Positions 36,373 through 44,440 of a DNA stretch of 64,000 nucleotides are shown here, in pieces. Each line of letters begins with the position of its first letter. Within the stretch, counting starts at the first letter, position 1. The stretch spans positions 240,145-304,144 of the forward strand of contig NZ_NFHG01000002.1 in NCBI RefSeq assembly GCF_002159265.1, in the 5' to 3' direction. A program made the position numbers and the translations under genes. Under the pieces are notes generated by a model, which did not search any database, was not told the DNA's origin, and saw nothing but the letters and a program-made list of their open reading frames with translations. The DNA is from Flavonifractor sp. An82 (GTDB taxonomy: Bacteria; Bacillota; Clostridia; Oscillospirales; Oscillospiraceae).

Positions 36373-37200
36373 ATGGCAGCCCTGTCCAAGACTCAGCGGC
36401 GCAAGCGCCGCCTCGGCATTGTGGGTGATGTGTACGCCATCCTCATCTACACCGTGCTCTACATCCCCGTGGCGGTGATGATGGTATTCTCCTTCAATGA
36501 TCAGAAATACAACTTCTACTGGAACGGCTTCACCACAGAGTGGTATGGCAAACTGCTGGAGAACGACGCCCTCATCGGCAGCCTGTGGTACTCCCTGATC
36601 ATCGCAGTGCTGGCCACGGTGATCTCGGTGGTCATCGGCACCCTGGGCGCCTTAGGCCTGAAGCGGTACGAGTTCAAGGGCAAGCGCTTCATCAACAGCA
36701 TGCTCTATGTGCCCATCATCGTGCCCGAGATCGTGCTGGCCGTGGCCCTGCTCATCATCTTCATGAACATCGGCCTGTCCCTTGGGCTGGGATCCATCCT
36801 GGTGGGCCACTGTACCTTCTGCATCCCCTACGCGGTGGTCACCATTAAGGGACGCATCAGCGGCGACGGCTACGAGCTGGAGGAGGCCTCCATGGATCTG
36901 GGGGCTAACCGCATCCAGACCTTCCTGCGGGTCACCCTGCCCAGCATGGTGCCCGGCATCATGTCCGCCGCCTTCCTGTCTTTCACCCTGTCCATCGACG
37001 ATGTGGTCATGAGCAACATGCTCTCCGGCGCCCGCAACTCCACCCTGCCGGTATTGATCCTGTCCATGAACCGCACCGGCGTCACTCCCGATGTCAACGC
37101 CCTGACCACCATCATGATCCTGGTGATTGTGGCCGCCATGCTGCTGAGCAACGGCGTCAAGGCCCTGCTCCGCAGGAGGGAGAAGGCGGCCGCCCGGTAA
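36373..37200 (+). CDS. ABC transporter permease, PotC type
   Basis: The second permease subunit, 275 residues, six helices, EAA loop EASMDLGANRIQTFLRVTLP and the typical LSFTLSIDDVVMSNML segment. The basic C-terminus (LLRRREKAAAR) is cytoplasmic. It follows PotB with only 1 nt between them. In the 79 nt to the next gene a GC hairpin (37209-37232) may stabilise the upstream mRNA or tune the ratio to the binding protein. Confidence 0.9.
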   Translation: MAALSKTQRRKRRLGIVGDVYAILIYTVLYIPVAVMMVFSFNDQKYNFYWNGFTTEWYGKLLENDALIGSLWYSLIIAVLATVISVVIGTLGALGLKRYEFKGKRFINSMLYVPIIVPEIVLAVALLIIFMNIGLSLGLGSILVGHCTFCIPYAVVTIKGRISGDGYELEEASMDLGANRIQTFLRVTLPSMVPGIMSAAFLSFTLSIDDVVMSNMLSGARNSTLPVLILSMNRTGVTPDVNALTTIMILVIVAAMLLSNGVKALLRRREKAAAR

Positions 37201-37279
37201 CGGCCCACCCCGCCGCGGGAGGACGCGGCGGATACGGCATAGAAGCAGTCTCAACCAAACATCACAAGGAGGCAGACAA

Positions 37280-38371
37280 ATGAAACGGTTTCTTGCACTG
37301 ATCCTGGCTCTGACTATGGCTCTGGCCCTGGCCGCCTGCGGCGGCGGGAACGAGCCTGCTGCGGAGTCCCCCGCCGGCGGAACGGAGACCACTGCCAGCG
37401 GCGAAGAGGCCGCCAGCACCGAGCTGAACATCTACATGTGGCAGCAGTACATCTCCGACCAGGTGGTCTCCGATTTTGAGGAGGCCAACAACTGCACCGT
37501 CAACATCTCCTACATGAGCGACAACGCCGACGCCGTTACCCGGCTTACCTCCGGCGGCGGCGACCAGTACGACCTGATCATGACTTGCGACGCCTACATG
37601 GAGTCCCTGATTGCCGGCGGCTACGTGGAAGAGCTGGATCTGTCCCGCATCCCCAACTCTTCCAACATCAACCCCGCCTATTGGTCCTCCCCTAACCACA
37701 GCATCCCCTACCTGGGCAACTACATCTATGTGGTGTACAACACCGAAACCTGTCCCATTGAGATTACCTGCTACAACGATCTGATCGACCCCGCCCTGAA
37801 GGGACAGATCACCTCCATTGACGGTGCCCGCAACCTGTTCCCCATGGCCCTGGTAGCTCTGGGCTACGACCCCAACTCCGAGAACGAGGAGGAGATTGCC
37901 GAGGCCTATGAATGGCTGGTGAAGTACAACGAGAACGTGGTGGCCTACGGCAACGCCGAGCAGAACCTGACCAACGGCACCGCCAGCGTGGCCTTCACCT
38001 ATGATGGCAACGCCTCCTGGGCCTTTGCCGAGACCGGCGGCGCGGACAGCCCCCTGACTGTGGCCCCCTTCACCGACGACGCGGTGCAGCTGGGCTTTGA
38101 CATGTATGTTATCCCCACCGGCGCCAAGCACACCGACCTGGCATATAAGTTCCTGGACTATATCTGCGACCCCGAGGTCATGGCCCAGAACCTGGAGGAA
38201 TTCCCCTACTTCTGCCCCAACGACGCCGCTGTGGCCGCCGCCCCCGAGTCCTACCGCAACGACCCCTCCAAGGATTTCGATTACAAAGAGAATGTGTTCT
38301 TCCAGGAGGATGTGGGCGAGGCCCTGACCATCTACAACGACTACTATCAGATGCTGAAGGTCGGCGAGTAA
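37280..38371 (+). CDS. Extracellular substrate-binding lipoprotein, PotD type
   Basis: A 363-residue solute-binding protein with a lipoprotein signal: basic start, hydrophobic stretch, lipobox LAAC with Cys20. After an acidic/Ser/Thr linker the mature part starts ELNIYMWQQYISDQVVSDFE, typical of PotD/PotF-family proteins, with DLIMTCDAYMESLI and TYDGNASWAFAE shaping the ligand cleft. ATG has AAGGAGG. Such clefts bind cationic amines through acidic and aromatic residues. A lysine-derived Amadori product would also be cationic, which fits the frl genes downstream. Confidence 0.9.
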   Translation: MKRFLALILALTMALALAACGGGNEPAAESPAGGTETTASGEEAASTELNIYMWQQYISDQVVSDFEEANNCTVNISYMSDNADAVTRLTSGGGDQYDLIMTCDAYMESLIAGGYVEELDLSRIPNSSNINPAYWSSPNHSIPYLGNYIYVVYNTETCPIEITCYNDLIDPALKGQITSIDGARNLFPMALVALGYDPNSENEEEIAEAYEWLVKYNENVVAYGNAEQNLTNGTASVAFTYDGNASWAFAETGGADSPLTVAPFTDDAVQLGFDMYVIPTGAKHTDLAYKFLDYICDPEVMAQNLEEFPYFCPNDAAVAAAPESYRNDPSKDFDYKENVFFQEDVGEALTIYNDYYQMLKVGE

Positions 38372-38393
38372 ACCGCCAGCCGAGGAGGACTCT

Positions 38394-39389
38394 ATGCTGA
38401 AATTTGACGAGGAAAAACAGATTGCCAGCGTACAGGGGGCCTTGGCCCTGCGGCCGCGGATCGAGGCCATTGTGGACGAGATCTGTGAGAAGGGGTTCCG
38501 CAACCTATGCTGGCTGGGCATCGGGGGCACATGGGCCTCCTGCCTCCAGGCCGAGGTCCACATGAAGGAGCGCTCCGACCTGGAGCTCTTTGTGGAGAAC
38601 GCGGCGGAGTACCTGACCACCGGTAGCCGGCGGGTGGGGGATGGGACCATTGTAGTGATCTCCTCCGTCACCGGCAGCACCGAGGAGATGGTGCGGGGCG
38701 TGGAGAAAGCCAAGGCCGCCGGCGCCAGGGTGCTGGGCTTTATCGACGTGGAGACCGCCCAGCTGGCTGGAATGGTGGACTGGGAGATCGCTTACCCCGC
38801 CAATGAGCAGCTGAAGTTCTTCATGGTGGCCGACCGGTTTATGTACAACCGGGGGGAGTTCCCGGAGTACGACGAGTACTACGCCCAGATGGATGCCCAT
38901 CTGGCCCGGGATCTGGTGGAGGTGGAGAAGGCCGCCGATGCCTTCGGCCTGGAGTTCGCCCAGAAGCACCACGATGACAGGCTCCACTACTTCGTGGGCG
39001 CTGGCAACCAGTACGGCTCCACCTACTCCTACGCCATGTGCTACTGGGAGGAGCAGCACTGGATCCGCACCAAGAGCATCCACGCCGCCGAGTTCTTCCA
39101 CGGCATGCTGGAAATCGTGGATCGGGACACCCCGGTGACCGTGTTTGTGGGAGAGGATGCCCAGCGGTCCCTCGGCGAGCGGGTGGTGAAGTTCCTGCCC
39201 CGCGTGTGTGCCAACTATACCGTCATCGACTCCAGGGACTACGCTCTGCCCGGTATCGACGACAAGTATCGGGGAAACCTGTCCCATCTGGTGACCCACG
39301 CCGTCACCCAGCGCATCGACGCTCACATGGAGGCCATCAACTGCCATCCTATGGAGATCCGGCGCTACTACCGGCGGCTGGATTACTGA
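38394..39389 (+). CDS. frlB: Fructoselysine-6-phosphate deglycase (FrlB-type SIS protein)
   Basis: A 331-residue double SIS-domain protein like FrlB, which splits fructoselysine 6-phosphate to glucose 6-phosphate and lysine. SIS features are LCWLGIGGTWASCLQAE and ISSVTGSTEEMVRG in the first domain, and YFVGAGNQYGSTYSYA in the second. The segment IHAAEFFHGMLEIVDRDTP carries the conserved E-F-HG of this deglycase group. It follows the binding-protein gene by 22 nt (GAGGAGG). Together with the kinase and epimerase downstream this makes the substrate class firm. Relatives acting on glucoselysine or fructose-asparagine exist. Confidence 0.87.
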   Translation: MLKFDEEKQIASVQGALALRPRIEAIVDEICEKGFRNLCWLGIGGTWASCLQAEVHMKERSDLELFVENAAEYLTTGSRRVGDGTIVVISSVTGSTEEMVRGVEKAKAAGARVLGFIDVETAQLAGMVDWEIAYPANEQLKFFMVADRFMYNRGEFPEYDEYYAQMDAHLARDLVEVEKAADAFGLEFAQKHHDDRLHYFVGAGNQYGSTYSYAMCYWEEQHWIRTKSIHAAEFFHGMLEIVDRDTPVTVFVGEDAQRSLGERVVKFLPRVCANYTVIDSRDYALPGIDDKYRGNLSHLVTHAVTQRIDAHMEAINCHPMEIRRYYRRLDY

Positions 39390-39400
39390 GTCACGCCATC

Positions 39401-39437
39401 AAAGGGCGGCCCCGAACAGCCTTCGGGGCCGCCCTTT
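39401..39437 (+). promoter_or_regulatory. Intra-operon GC-rich hairpin between frlB and frlC
   Basis: A perfect 16 bp stem (39401-39416 with 39422-39437) with a 5-nt loop. Only CTTTCTG follows, so it is a weak terminator at best. It may lower expression of frlC and frlD or protect the upstream mRNA. Confidence 0.6.
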
Positions 39438-39453
39438 CTGTCAGGAGGACGCT

Positions 39454-40314
39454 ATGAAACTGGGTATGTTTACCTGCGGCTGGCAGCGCTGGCCCCTGGA
39501 GCGGGCCTTTTCCGGCGCCCGGCGGCTGGGCTACGATTATATCGAGCTTTGGGGCGGCCGGCCTCATGCCTTCGCCCCCGATCTGAAGCGGGGCGGCCTG
39601 CGGGAAGTACTGGCCCTGGAAGAAAAGTATCAGATGCCGGTGGCCGTCTATACGCCGGAGCACAACGCCTATCCCTACAATTATATGCTGGGGGATCGGC
39701 AGCAATGGGAGGACTGTATGGCCTACCTGGAGCTGTGCCTGGAGATGGGAAAGGCCCTGGGAGCAGAGTATACCCTTATCTCTGTGGGGCACGGCGGGTA
39801 CGGCGCGTCCCGCCAGGCGCTGTGGAACCGTCTGCTGGAGAGCCTGCGGCGGCTTGCGGATGCGGCGGAGCGGCTGGGCCACAAGATTGTGCTGGAAAGC
39901 CTTACCTGCTATGAGAGCAACCTGTGCACCTCCGCCGGGGAATTGGCCCAGGCCCTGGATGAGGTGGGCTCTCCCGCTCTGCTGGGTATGTGCGATGTGG
40001 TGCCGCCGGCGGCGGCAGGTGAGCCGGTGGAAAACTATCTGGACCTGTTGGGCGATCGGCTGGCCCATCTGCACCTGGTGGATTCCGACGGGAGAAGCGA
40101 CTCCCACCTGCTGCCCGGGGACGGCGCCCTGCTCCTGCCCGAGCTGCTGAGGGATCTGTCGGACCGCGGCTATCGGGGACGGGCCACCATTGAGCTGGTT
40201 ACCGCCTACCTGGCCGAGCCTGCGCTCCATGCCCGCCGGGCCCTGGAGCGGGTGCGGGCCATGGAGACGGAAAATCCGCGAAAAACGCGCACAAGCGCGG
40301 GGAGGAAGCTATGA
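39454..40314 (+). CDS. frlC: Fructoselysine 3-epimerase-type TIM-barrel isomerase
   Basis: A 286-residue sugar-phosphate isomerase/epimerase (AP-endonuclease-2 fold). FrlC interconverts fructoselysine and psicoselysine. Metal ligands are the expected acidic and histidine residues in YDYIELWGGRPHAF, KIVLESLTCYE, GMCDVV and AHLHLVDSDG...SHLLPGDG. ATG follows CAGGAGG. It overlaps frlD by 4 nt. Without the neighbours it could only be called an isomerase; the context supports FrlC. Confidence 0.8.
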   Translation: MKLGMFTCGWQRWPLERAFSGARRLGYDYIELWGGRPHAFAPDLKRGGLREVLALEEKYQMPVAVYTPEHNAYPYNYMLGDRQQWEDCMAYLELCLEMGKALGAEYTLISVGHGGYGASRQALWNRLLESLRRLADAAERLGHKIVLESLTCYESNLCTSAGELAQALDEVGSPALLGMCDVVPPAAAGEPVENYLDLLGDRLAHLHLVDSDGRSDSHLLPGDGALLLPELLRDLSDRGYRGRATIELVTAYLAEPALHARRALERVRAMETENPRKTRTSAGRKL

Positions 40315-41108
40315 AGGACGACATCAGGCTGGCCGCCGTAGGGGACAACTGCATCGACCTGTACGACCAGACGGGGGACGCCTACCCCGGCGGAAACCCG
40401 GTGAATGTTGCGGTATACACCGTGCGGCTGGGGGGCAGCGCCTCCTATACCGGCGTGGTGGGGGATGACAAATATGGCAGACTCATGCGGCAGGCTGTGG
40501 CGGCCAAAGGGGTGGACGTATCCCACCTGCACACCGAGCCCGGCTCCACCGCCCTATCCCACGTGACGGTCGTAAACGGAGACCGGGTGTTCGGTGACTA
40601 CGAGGAGGGGGTGATGGAGAACTTCCGCCTGACGGAGGAGGACGTGGACTTCCTCTGCGGCCACGACTTGGTGGTGTCCGGTTTGTGGGGCCGGGTGGAG
40701 GGCGACCTGCCCCGGTTGAAGACCCGGGGGGTACCGGTGGCCTTCGACTGCGCCGACCGGCCGGAGGACCCGGCGGCGGAAAAGGCCTTGCCCTGGGTGG
40801 ACTACGCCTTTTTCTCCAACGACTCCGCCGGAGATAGGGAGTTGGAGGACATCCTCCGCGCCATCCACACCAAGGGACCGGAGCTCGTAGTGGCCACCCG
40901 GGGAGAGCGGGGCAGCCTGGCCTTTGACGGGAGCCGGTTTTACCGGGGGGGCATCGTGCCCTGCACGGTGGTGGACACCATGGGCGCCGGAGACAGCTTC
41001 ATTGCCGGCTTCCTCTACGGCCTTATGCGGGGGAAGGACATCCCAGCCTGCATGTCCCTGGGGGCCGAAAACAGTAGCGTCACCCTGGGCTATGCCGGGG
41101 CATGGTGA
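40311..41108 (+). CDS. frlD: Fructoselysine 6-kinase (PfkB family)
   Basis: A 265-residue PfkB/ribokinase-family kinase. The N-terminal signature GDNCIDLY and the PGGNPVNVAVYTVRLGG segment match FrlD. The C-terminal PfkB signature DTMGAGDSFIAGFLYG contains the catalytic Asp and anion hole. FrlD phosphorylates fructoselysine at C6, making the FrlB substrate. It overlaps frlC by ATGA and is the last gene of the operon. It looks intact. Confidence 0.87.
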   Translation: MKDDIRLAAVGDNCIDLYDQTGDAYPGGNPVNVAVYTVRLGGSASYTGVVGDDKYGRLMRQAVAAKGVDVSHLHTEPGSTALSHVTVVNGDRVFGDYEEGVMENFRLTEEDVDFLCGHDLVVSGLWGRVEGDLPRLKTRGVPVAFDCADRPEDPAAEKALPWVDYAFFSNDSAGDRELEDILRAIHTKGPELVVATRGERGSLAFDGSRFYRGGIVPCTVVDTMGAGDSFIAGFLYGLMRGKDIPACMSLGAENSSVTLGYAGAW

Positions 41109-41179
41109 GGCAAGCAGAGCGCCTGGCTTGCCGCAAGCGGCAGCCAAACGCCTTTTGCGGGCGTGGCTTACACCCACTC

Positions 41180-41440
41180 CAGAAGGAGAGGCAGATAACC
41201 ACAAGGAAGCTCCCTGTCGCGGCCGTGCCGCCCCTGTGTGCCGGTTTCGGGGTGGAGGTGAAGGCGGCGCTACTGAAACGGGGATTTCGGCGGCGTTGGG
41301 CCGCGTGTGGGGCGGCGGCTGTCCAGGGCAGTCATGACGCGGTAATCCTGACCATCTAGGCCATTCAGTTCCAGAGAAAGAACGCCTCCTAGGGCCCCGA
41401 TTTTGGGCCCTTTGGGGGCGTTCGATTTTAGTACCAGGAT
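41180..41440. repeat. Diverged intergenic repeat, copy 2
   Basis: Similar to 31860-32085: an upstream AACCACAAGGAAG...CCCTGT stretch and a conserved end AAGAACGCCTC ... GGGGGCGTTCGATTTTAGTACCAGGATA, with an inner perfect stem (AGGGCCC...GGGCCCT). It is noncoding. It takes up most of the space between frlD and the integrase, apart from the two hairpins that follow. Confidence 0.6.
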
Positions 41441-41443
41441 AAA

Positions 41444-41501
41444 GGGAGGTGGTCGCAAGCGCCCACCTCCCGGCCACAAAGCCCCGCATTGCGGGGCTTT
41501 T
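41444..41501. terminator. Two adjacent terminator-type hairpins
   Basis: GGGAGGTGG/CCACCTCCC (41444-41471) and a perfect AAAGCCCCGC/GCGGGGCTTT stem with T's (41478-41501). They can end transcription of the pot-frl operon or of leftward transcripts. From 41502 to 41825 I see no gene, only the integrase leader. Confidence 0.7.
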
Positions 41502-41825
41502 CCAGCTTTTGAGGGAGGTGCACCTTTTCGCCACAGCCGATGGTTTTAGGTGGTCGTCAATTTGAGAAGTCCAGTGTTCCCGGGCGGTTCCGGCCTTTTT
41601 GAGCGACGCTGTGGGGGGCGTTTGGGCCAGGGGCATCCTTCCCCGCCTGGATACGCAAATCCTGCGCCGCATAAAACAAAGATAGGGCTTTTCGCGCTGG
41701 ACGGAAAATGATACGCTGTAACAAAGAAAAGGCAAATGATAATGTTCTGTTAACTCAGCACTGTCGGCCTGGCTATTTCTCCCCTTCTGCGGTATGTTGT
41801 GTTGCTGCAAAGGAGGTAATAAGCC

Positions 41826-42809
41826 ATGGCAAAACGAAGGGCCAACGGGGAGGGAAACCTCCGCAAACGGAAGGACGGCCGCTGGGAGGGCCGGTACACT
41901 GCCGGCCGCGATCCGGAGACGGGCAGGGCCATCTACAAGAACGTCCTGGGCAAGACCCAGGCGGAGGCCAAGGCAAAGCTGAAGCAGGCAATCGAGGAAG
42001 CGAAGGGGCTGGATGCGGCCAAGGTTGGCCGGTACACGGTGGGCCAGTGGATGGAGGTGTGGTTTGAGCACTACGCCAAGGTGAAGGTGCGGCCCTCCTC
42101 CCATCAGACCTATCGTGGGTACATCGACAACCACATCAAACCCAATATCGGCAAAATTCCGCTGGAAAAGCTCACTTCTCTGGAATTGCAGAAGTTCTAC
42201 AAGAAGCTGCTGACCAACGGTCGCGTAGACCGATTGGAATCCAGGCACCAGGCCAAAGGGCTGAGCCCCAAGACAGTGCGGAACATCCACCAGATCATCT
42301 CCTCTGCGATGAGCTTAGCCAAAGAGCAGAAACTAATCGTCGCCAATCCGGCGGAGGGCTGCGCCCTGCCCAGGCTGGAGCACCGGGAGATGAAAACTCT
42401 GCCGGTGGAACAGCTCCAGTCCTTCCTGAGAGAGGCAAAAGAAAGCGGTGTGTATGAGCTCTACTACCTGGAGCTGGCCACCGGGCTCCGCCGGGGAGAA
42501 CTTCTCGGTCTTAAATGGGAGGACATTGATTTGGAGCGGGGCGACCTCCGGGTTCGGCGGCAGATTGCCCGAATCAACGGCGAGGTGGTGGAGGCGCCAC
42601 TAAAAACGAAAAATGCCTACCGCACCCTGCCGCTGGCAGAGGATACGGTAAGCATTCTGTTAGAGCAGAAGGAAAAAGTGGGCGGTAGCCCCTGGGTATT
42701 CCCCAGCCCCACGGGCGGGCCGATCTCCCCGGACAGCGTGCTGCACATGCTCCACCGGGTGCTGAAACGGGCTGGGTTACCCAGGATCAGGTTCCACGAT
42801 CTCAGGCAC
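41826..42809 (+). pseudogene. Tyrosine integrase, N-terminal part, interrupted by a 5.4 kb element
   Basis: A phage/ICE-type tyrosine recombinase. It has an Arm-DNA-binding N-terminus (GNLRKRKDGRWEGRYTAG), a SAM-like core-binding domain (residues ~60-180) and the first part of the catalytic domain with the first catalytic Arg in TGLRRGELLGLKWEDI and the HxxR box FHDLRH. At 42809 the homology stops directly after that His, and the reading frame runs into the inserted element, ending after ~43 foreign codons. The rest, with the tyrosine, is at 48192-48370. ATG is preceded by AAAGGAGG. Confidence 0.93.
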
Positions 42810-42854
42810 CCGTATGTCAAGCACACGACAAAAAAATATAATTCTGAAAAGCAG

Positions 42855-42896
42855 AAAACCCAAGCTATCAAGGTGGATTTGATAGCCTGGGTTTTC
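42855..42896 (-). terminator. Terminator of the tandem recombinase genes
   Basis: AAAACCCAAGCTATCAA pairs with TTGATAGCCTGGGTTTT (one mismatch or wobble); on the minus strand it is followed by a T-rich tract, just after the 42914 stop. Confidence 0.8.
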
Positions 42897-42913
42897 CGTT
42901 TTTGCACCTTCAA

Positions 42914-44440
42914 TTATTCAAAGAGGTCATGGACCTTGTAAACAATCTCAATGCGATTGTCGGGGAATACATACACCTTTTCAATCAGCAGATCGGTCAG
43001 CTCCGAGGTTAGCACATCTGCTTCGGCAATCGAGTGAGCAATCTCCTGTCGGCTGCTTTGGCGGGCCTGTTCTTCTCGCTTCAGCTTTGCCTGGGCGGTG
43101 ACGGCTGCGTAGGCGTTTTTGACTTTCAGTATTTCTGCGTCATAAACTGCTTTCTCCGATTTATATGTGTCCAGCTCGATCTGCCCCAAGAGATACCGTT
43201 CAAAGAGAGCTTGCTTCTGGTCCTTCAGAGCTTCCAGTTGCTTCTCATACTCAGAGCATTTGGCAGCGGTAGCCTCCAGGTGAATGGTGCCGTCTTTATG
43301 TACGGGCAGCAGGATTTCCAGCTGCTTTTTCAAAGTGAGGAGGACGGCTTCTTCCAGCCCAGCAACATCTGCCCGGACATCGCGGCAGCGGCTGTTCACA
43401 TCAGCGGTAGAATGGCGGCACATATAAAACGGTCTCTTTTGGGCGATGCGGGAAAGTGCATGATCGCAGCAGCCACAATAGACCTTGCCTTTTAGTGGGT
43501 ACTCCCTGGTTTTCTTGGTCGGCAAGGAGAATCGGCGCTGCACAGCCTGCACCTTTTCAAATAGTTCTTTGTCAACGATTGCCGGATGATGGTCGGGAAT
43601 AATGAACCATTTGTCCCGGTCCTTCTTGCGGCTCCGTGTGCTGCCCACTTCAATGACTGCACGACGCCCGATGACATAGGAGCCGATATAGCGTTCGTCC
43701 TCCAGGATACGGAGAACCGTAGAACTGCTCCAGCGTCCGCGGGAGCGGGAGACATCGTGGTACTGCTGCCCATGAGCTGCTTTGTATTCGCCGGGGGTCG
43801 GGATACCTTGCTTAAAGAGTTCCCTGGTAACGGCTGCTGCTCCAATTCCGGTTGCGGCAAGTTGGAAAATGAGCTGTACCACAGCAGCGGTTTCCGGGTT
43901 CGGTTCCATTCTGCCATCGGCACTTTTGCGATACCCGTAAGGGCAAACTTTGCTCTGGTATTCACCGCGCTGCATTTTGGCGTACTTGGCGCTTTTGGTC
44001 TTGATGGACATATCCCGGCTGTAATACTCGCTGATCAGATACTTGAAAGCCACATCCATACCGCCAGTATCGCCCTTGTGCTGATCGCTGTCAAAATCAT
44101 CGTTGATGGAAATGAACCGGGTGTGAAACAGCGGAAATACACGCTCAATGAAATAGCCCGTTTCAATGCTGTTTCGTCCAAATCGGGAAAAGTCTTTTAC
44201 GATGATGCAGTCGATCTTATTGGCCCGCACCATCTCAATCAGCTCCTGGACTTTGGGCCGCTCAAAGTTTGTCCCGCTATACCCGTTGTCGATAAATTCA
44301 AGGACTTCTGCATTGGCGGACTCCGGCATGGACGAAACAAATTCGTTCAGCGCAAGGTGCTGGTTTTCAATGCTCATACTGTCGTATTTATAATCCTCCA
44401 GGGAAAGGCGGATATAAAGGGCAATCACATATTTCTGCAC
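42914..44440 (-). CDS. Large serine recombinase 1 of the tandem pair
   Basis: A complete 508-residue large serine recombinase. Catalytic Ser13 is in YIRLSLED; the other active-site segments are GYSGTNFERP and DFSRFGRNSIE. The recombinase domain (CPYGYRKSADGRMEPNPE) is followed by a zinc ribbon (VYCGCCDHAL...CRHSTADVNSRCRD) and a coiled coil. Its start overlaps the stop of recombinase 2 by 16 nt. Both are apparently functional, so the pair may act jointly in excision/integration or one may direct the other. Confidence 0.92.
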   Translation of the reverse strand: MQKYVIALYIRLSLEDYKYDSMSIENQHLALNEFVSSMPESANAEVLEFIDNGYSGTNFERPKVQELIEMVRANKIDCIIVKDFSRFGRNSIETGYFIERVFPLFHTRFISINDDFDSDQHKGDTGGMDVAFKYLISEYYSRDMSIKTKSAKYAKMQRGEYQSKVCPYGYRKSADGRMEPNPETAAVVQLIFQLAATGIGAAAVTRELFKQGIPTPGEYKAAHGQQYHDVSRSRGRWSSSTVLRILEDERYIGSYVIGRRAVIEVGSTRSRKKDRDKWFIIPDHHPAIVDKELFEKVQAVQRRFSLPTKKTREYPLKGKVYCGCCDHALSRIAQKRPFYMCRHSTADVNSRCRDVRADVAGLEEAVLLTLKKQLEILLPVHKDGTIHLEATAAKCSEYEKQLEALKDQKQALFERYLLGQIELDTYKSEKAVYDAEILKVKNAYAAVTAQAKLKREEQARQSSRQEIAHSIAEADVLTSELTDLLIEKVYVFPDNRIEIVYKVHDLFE

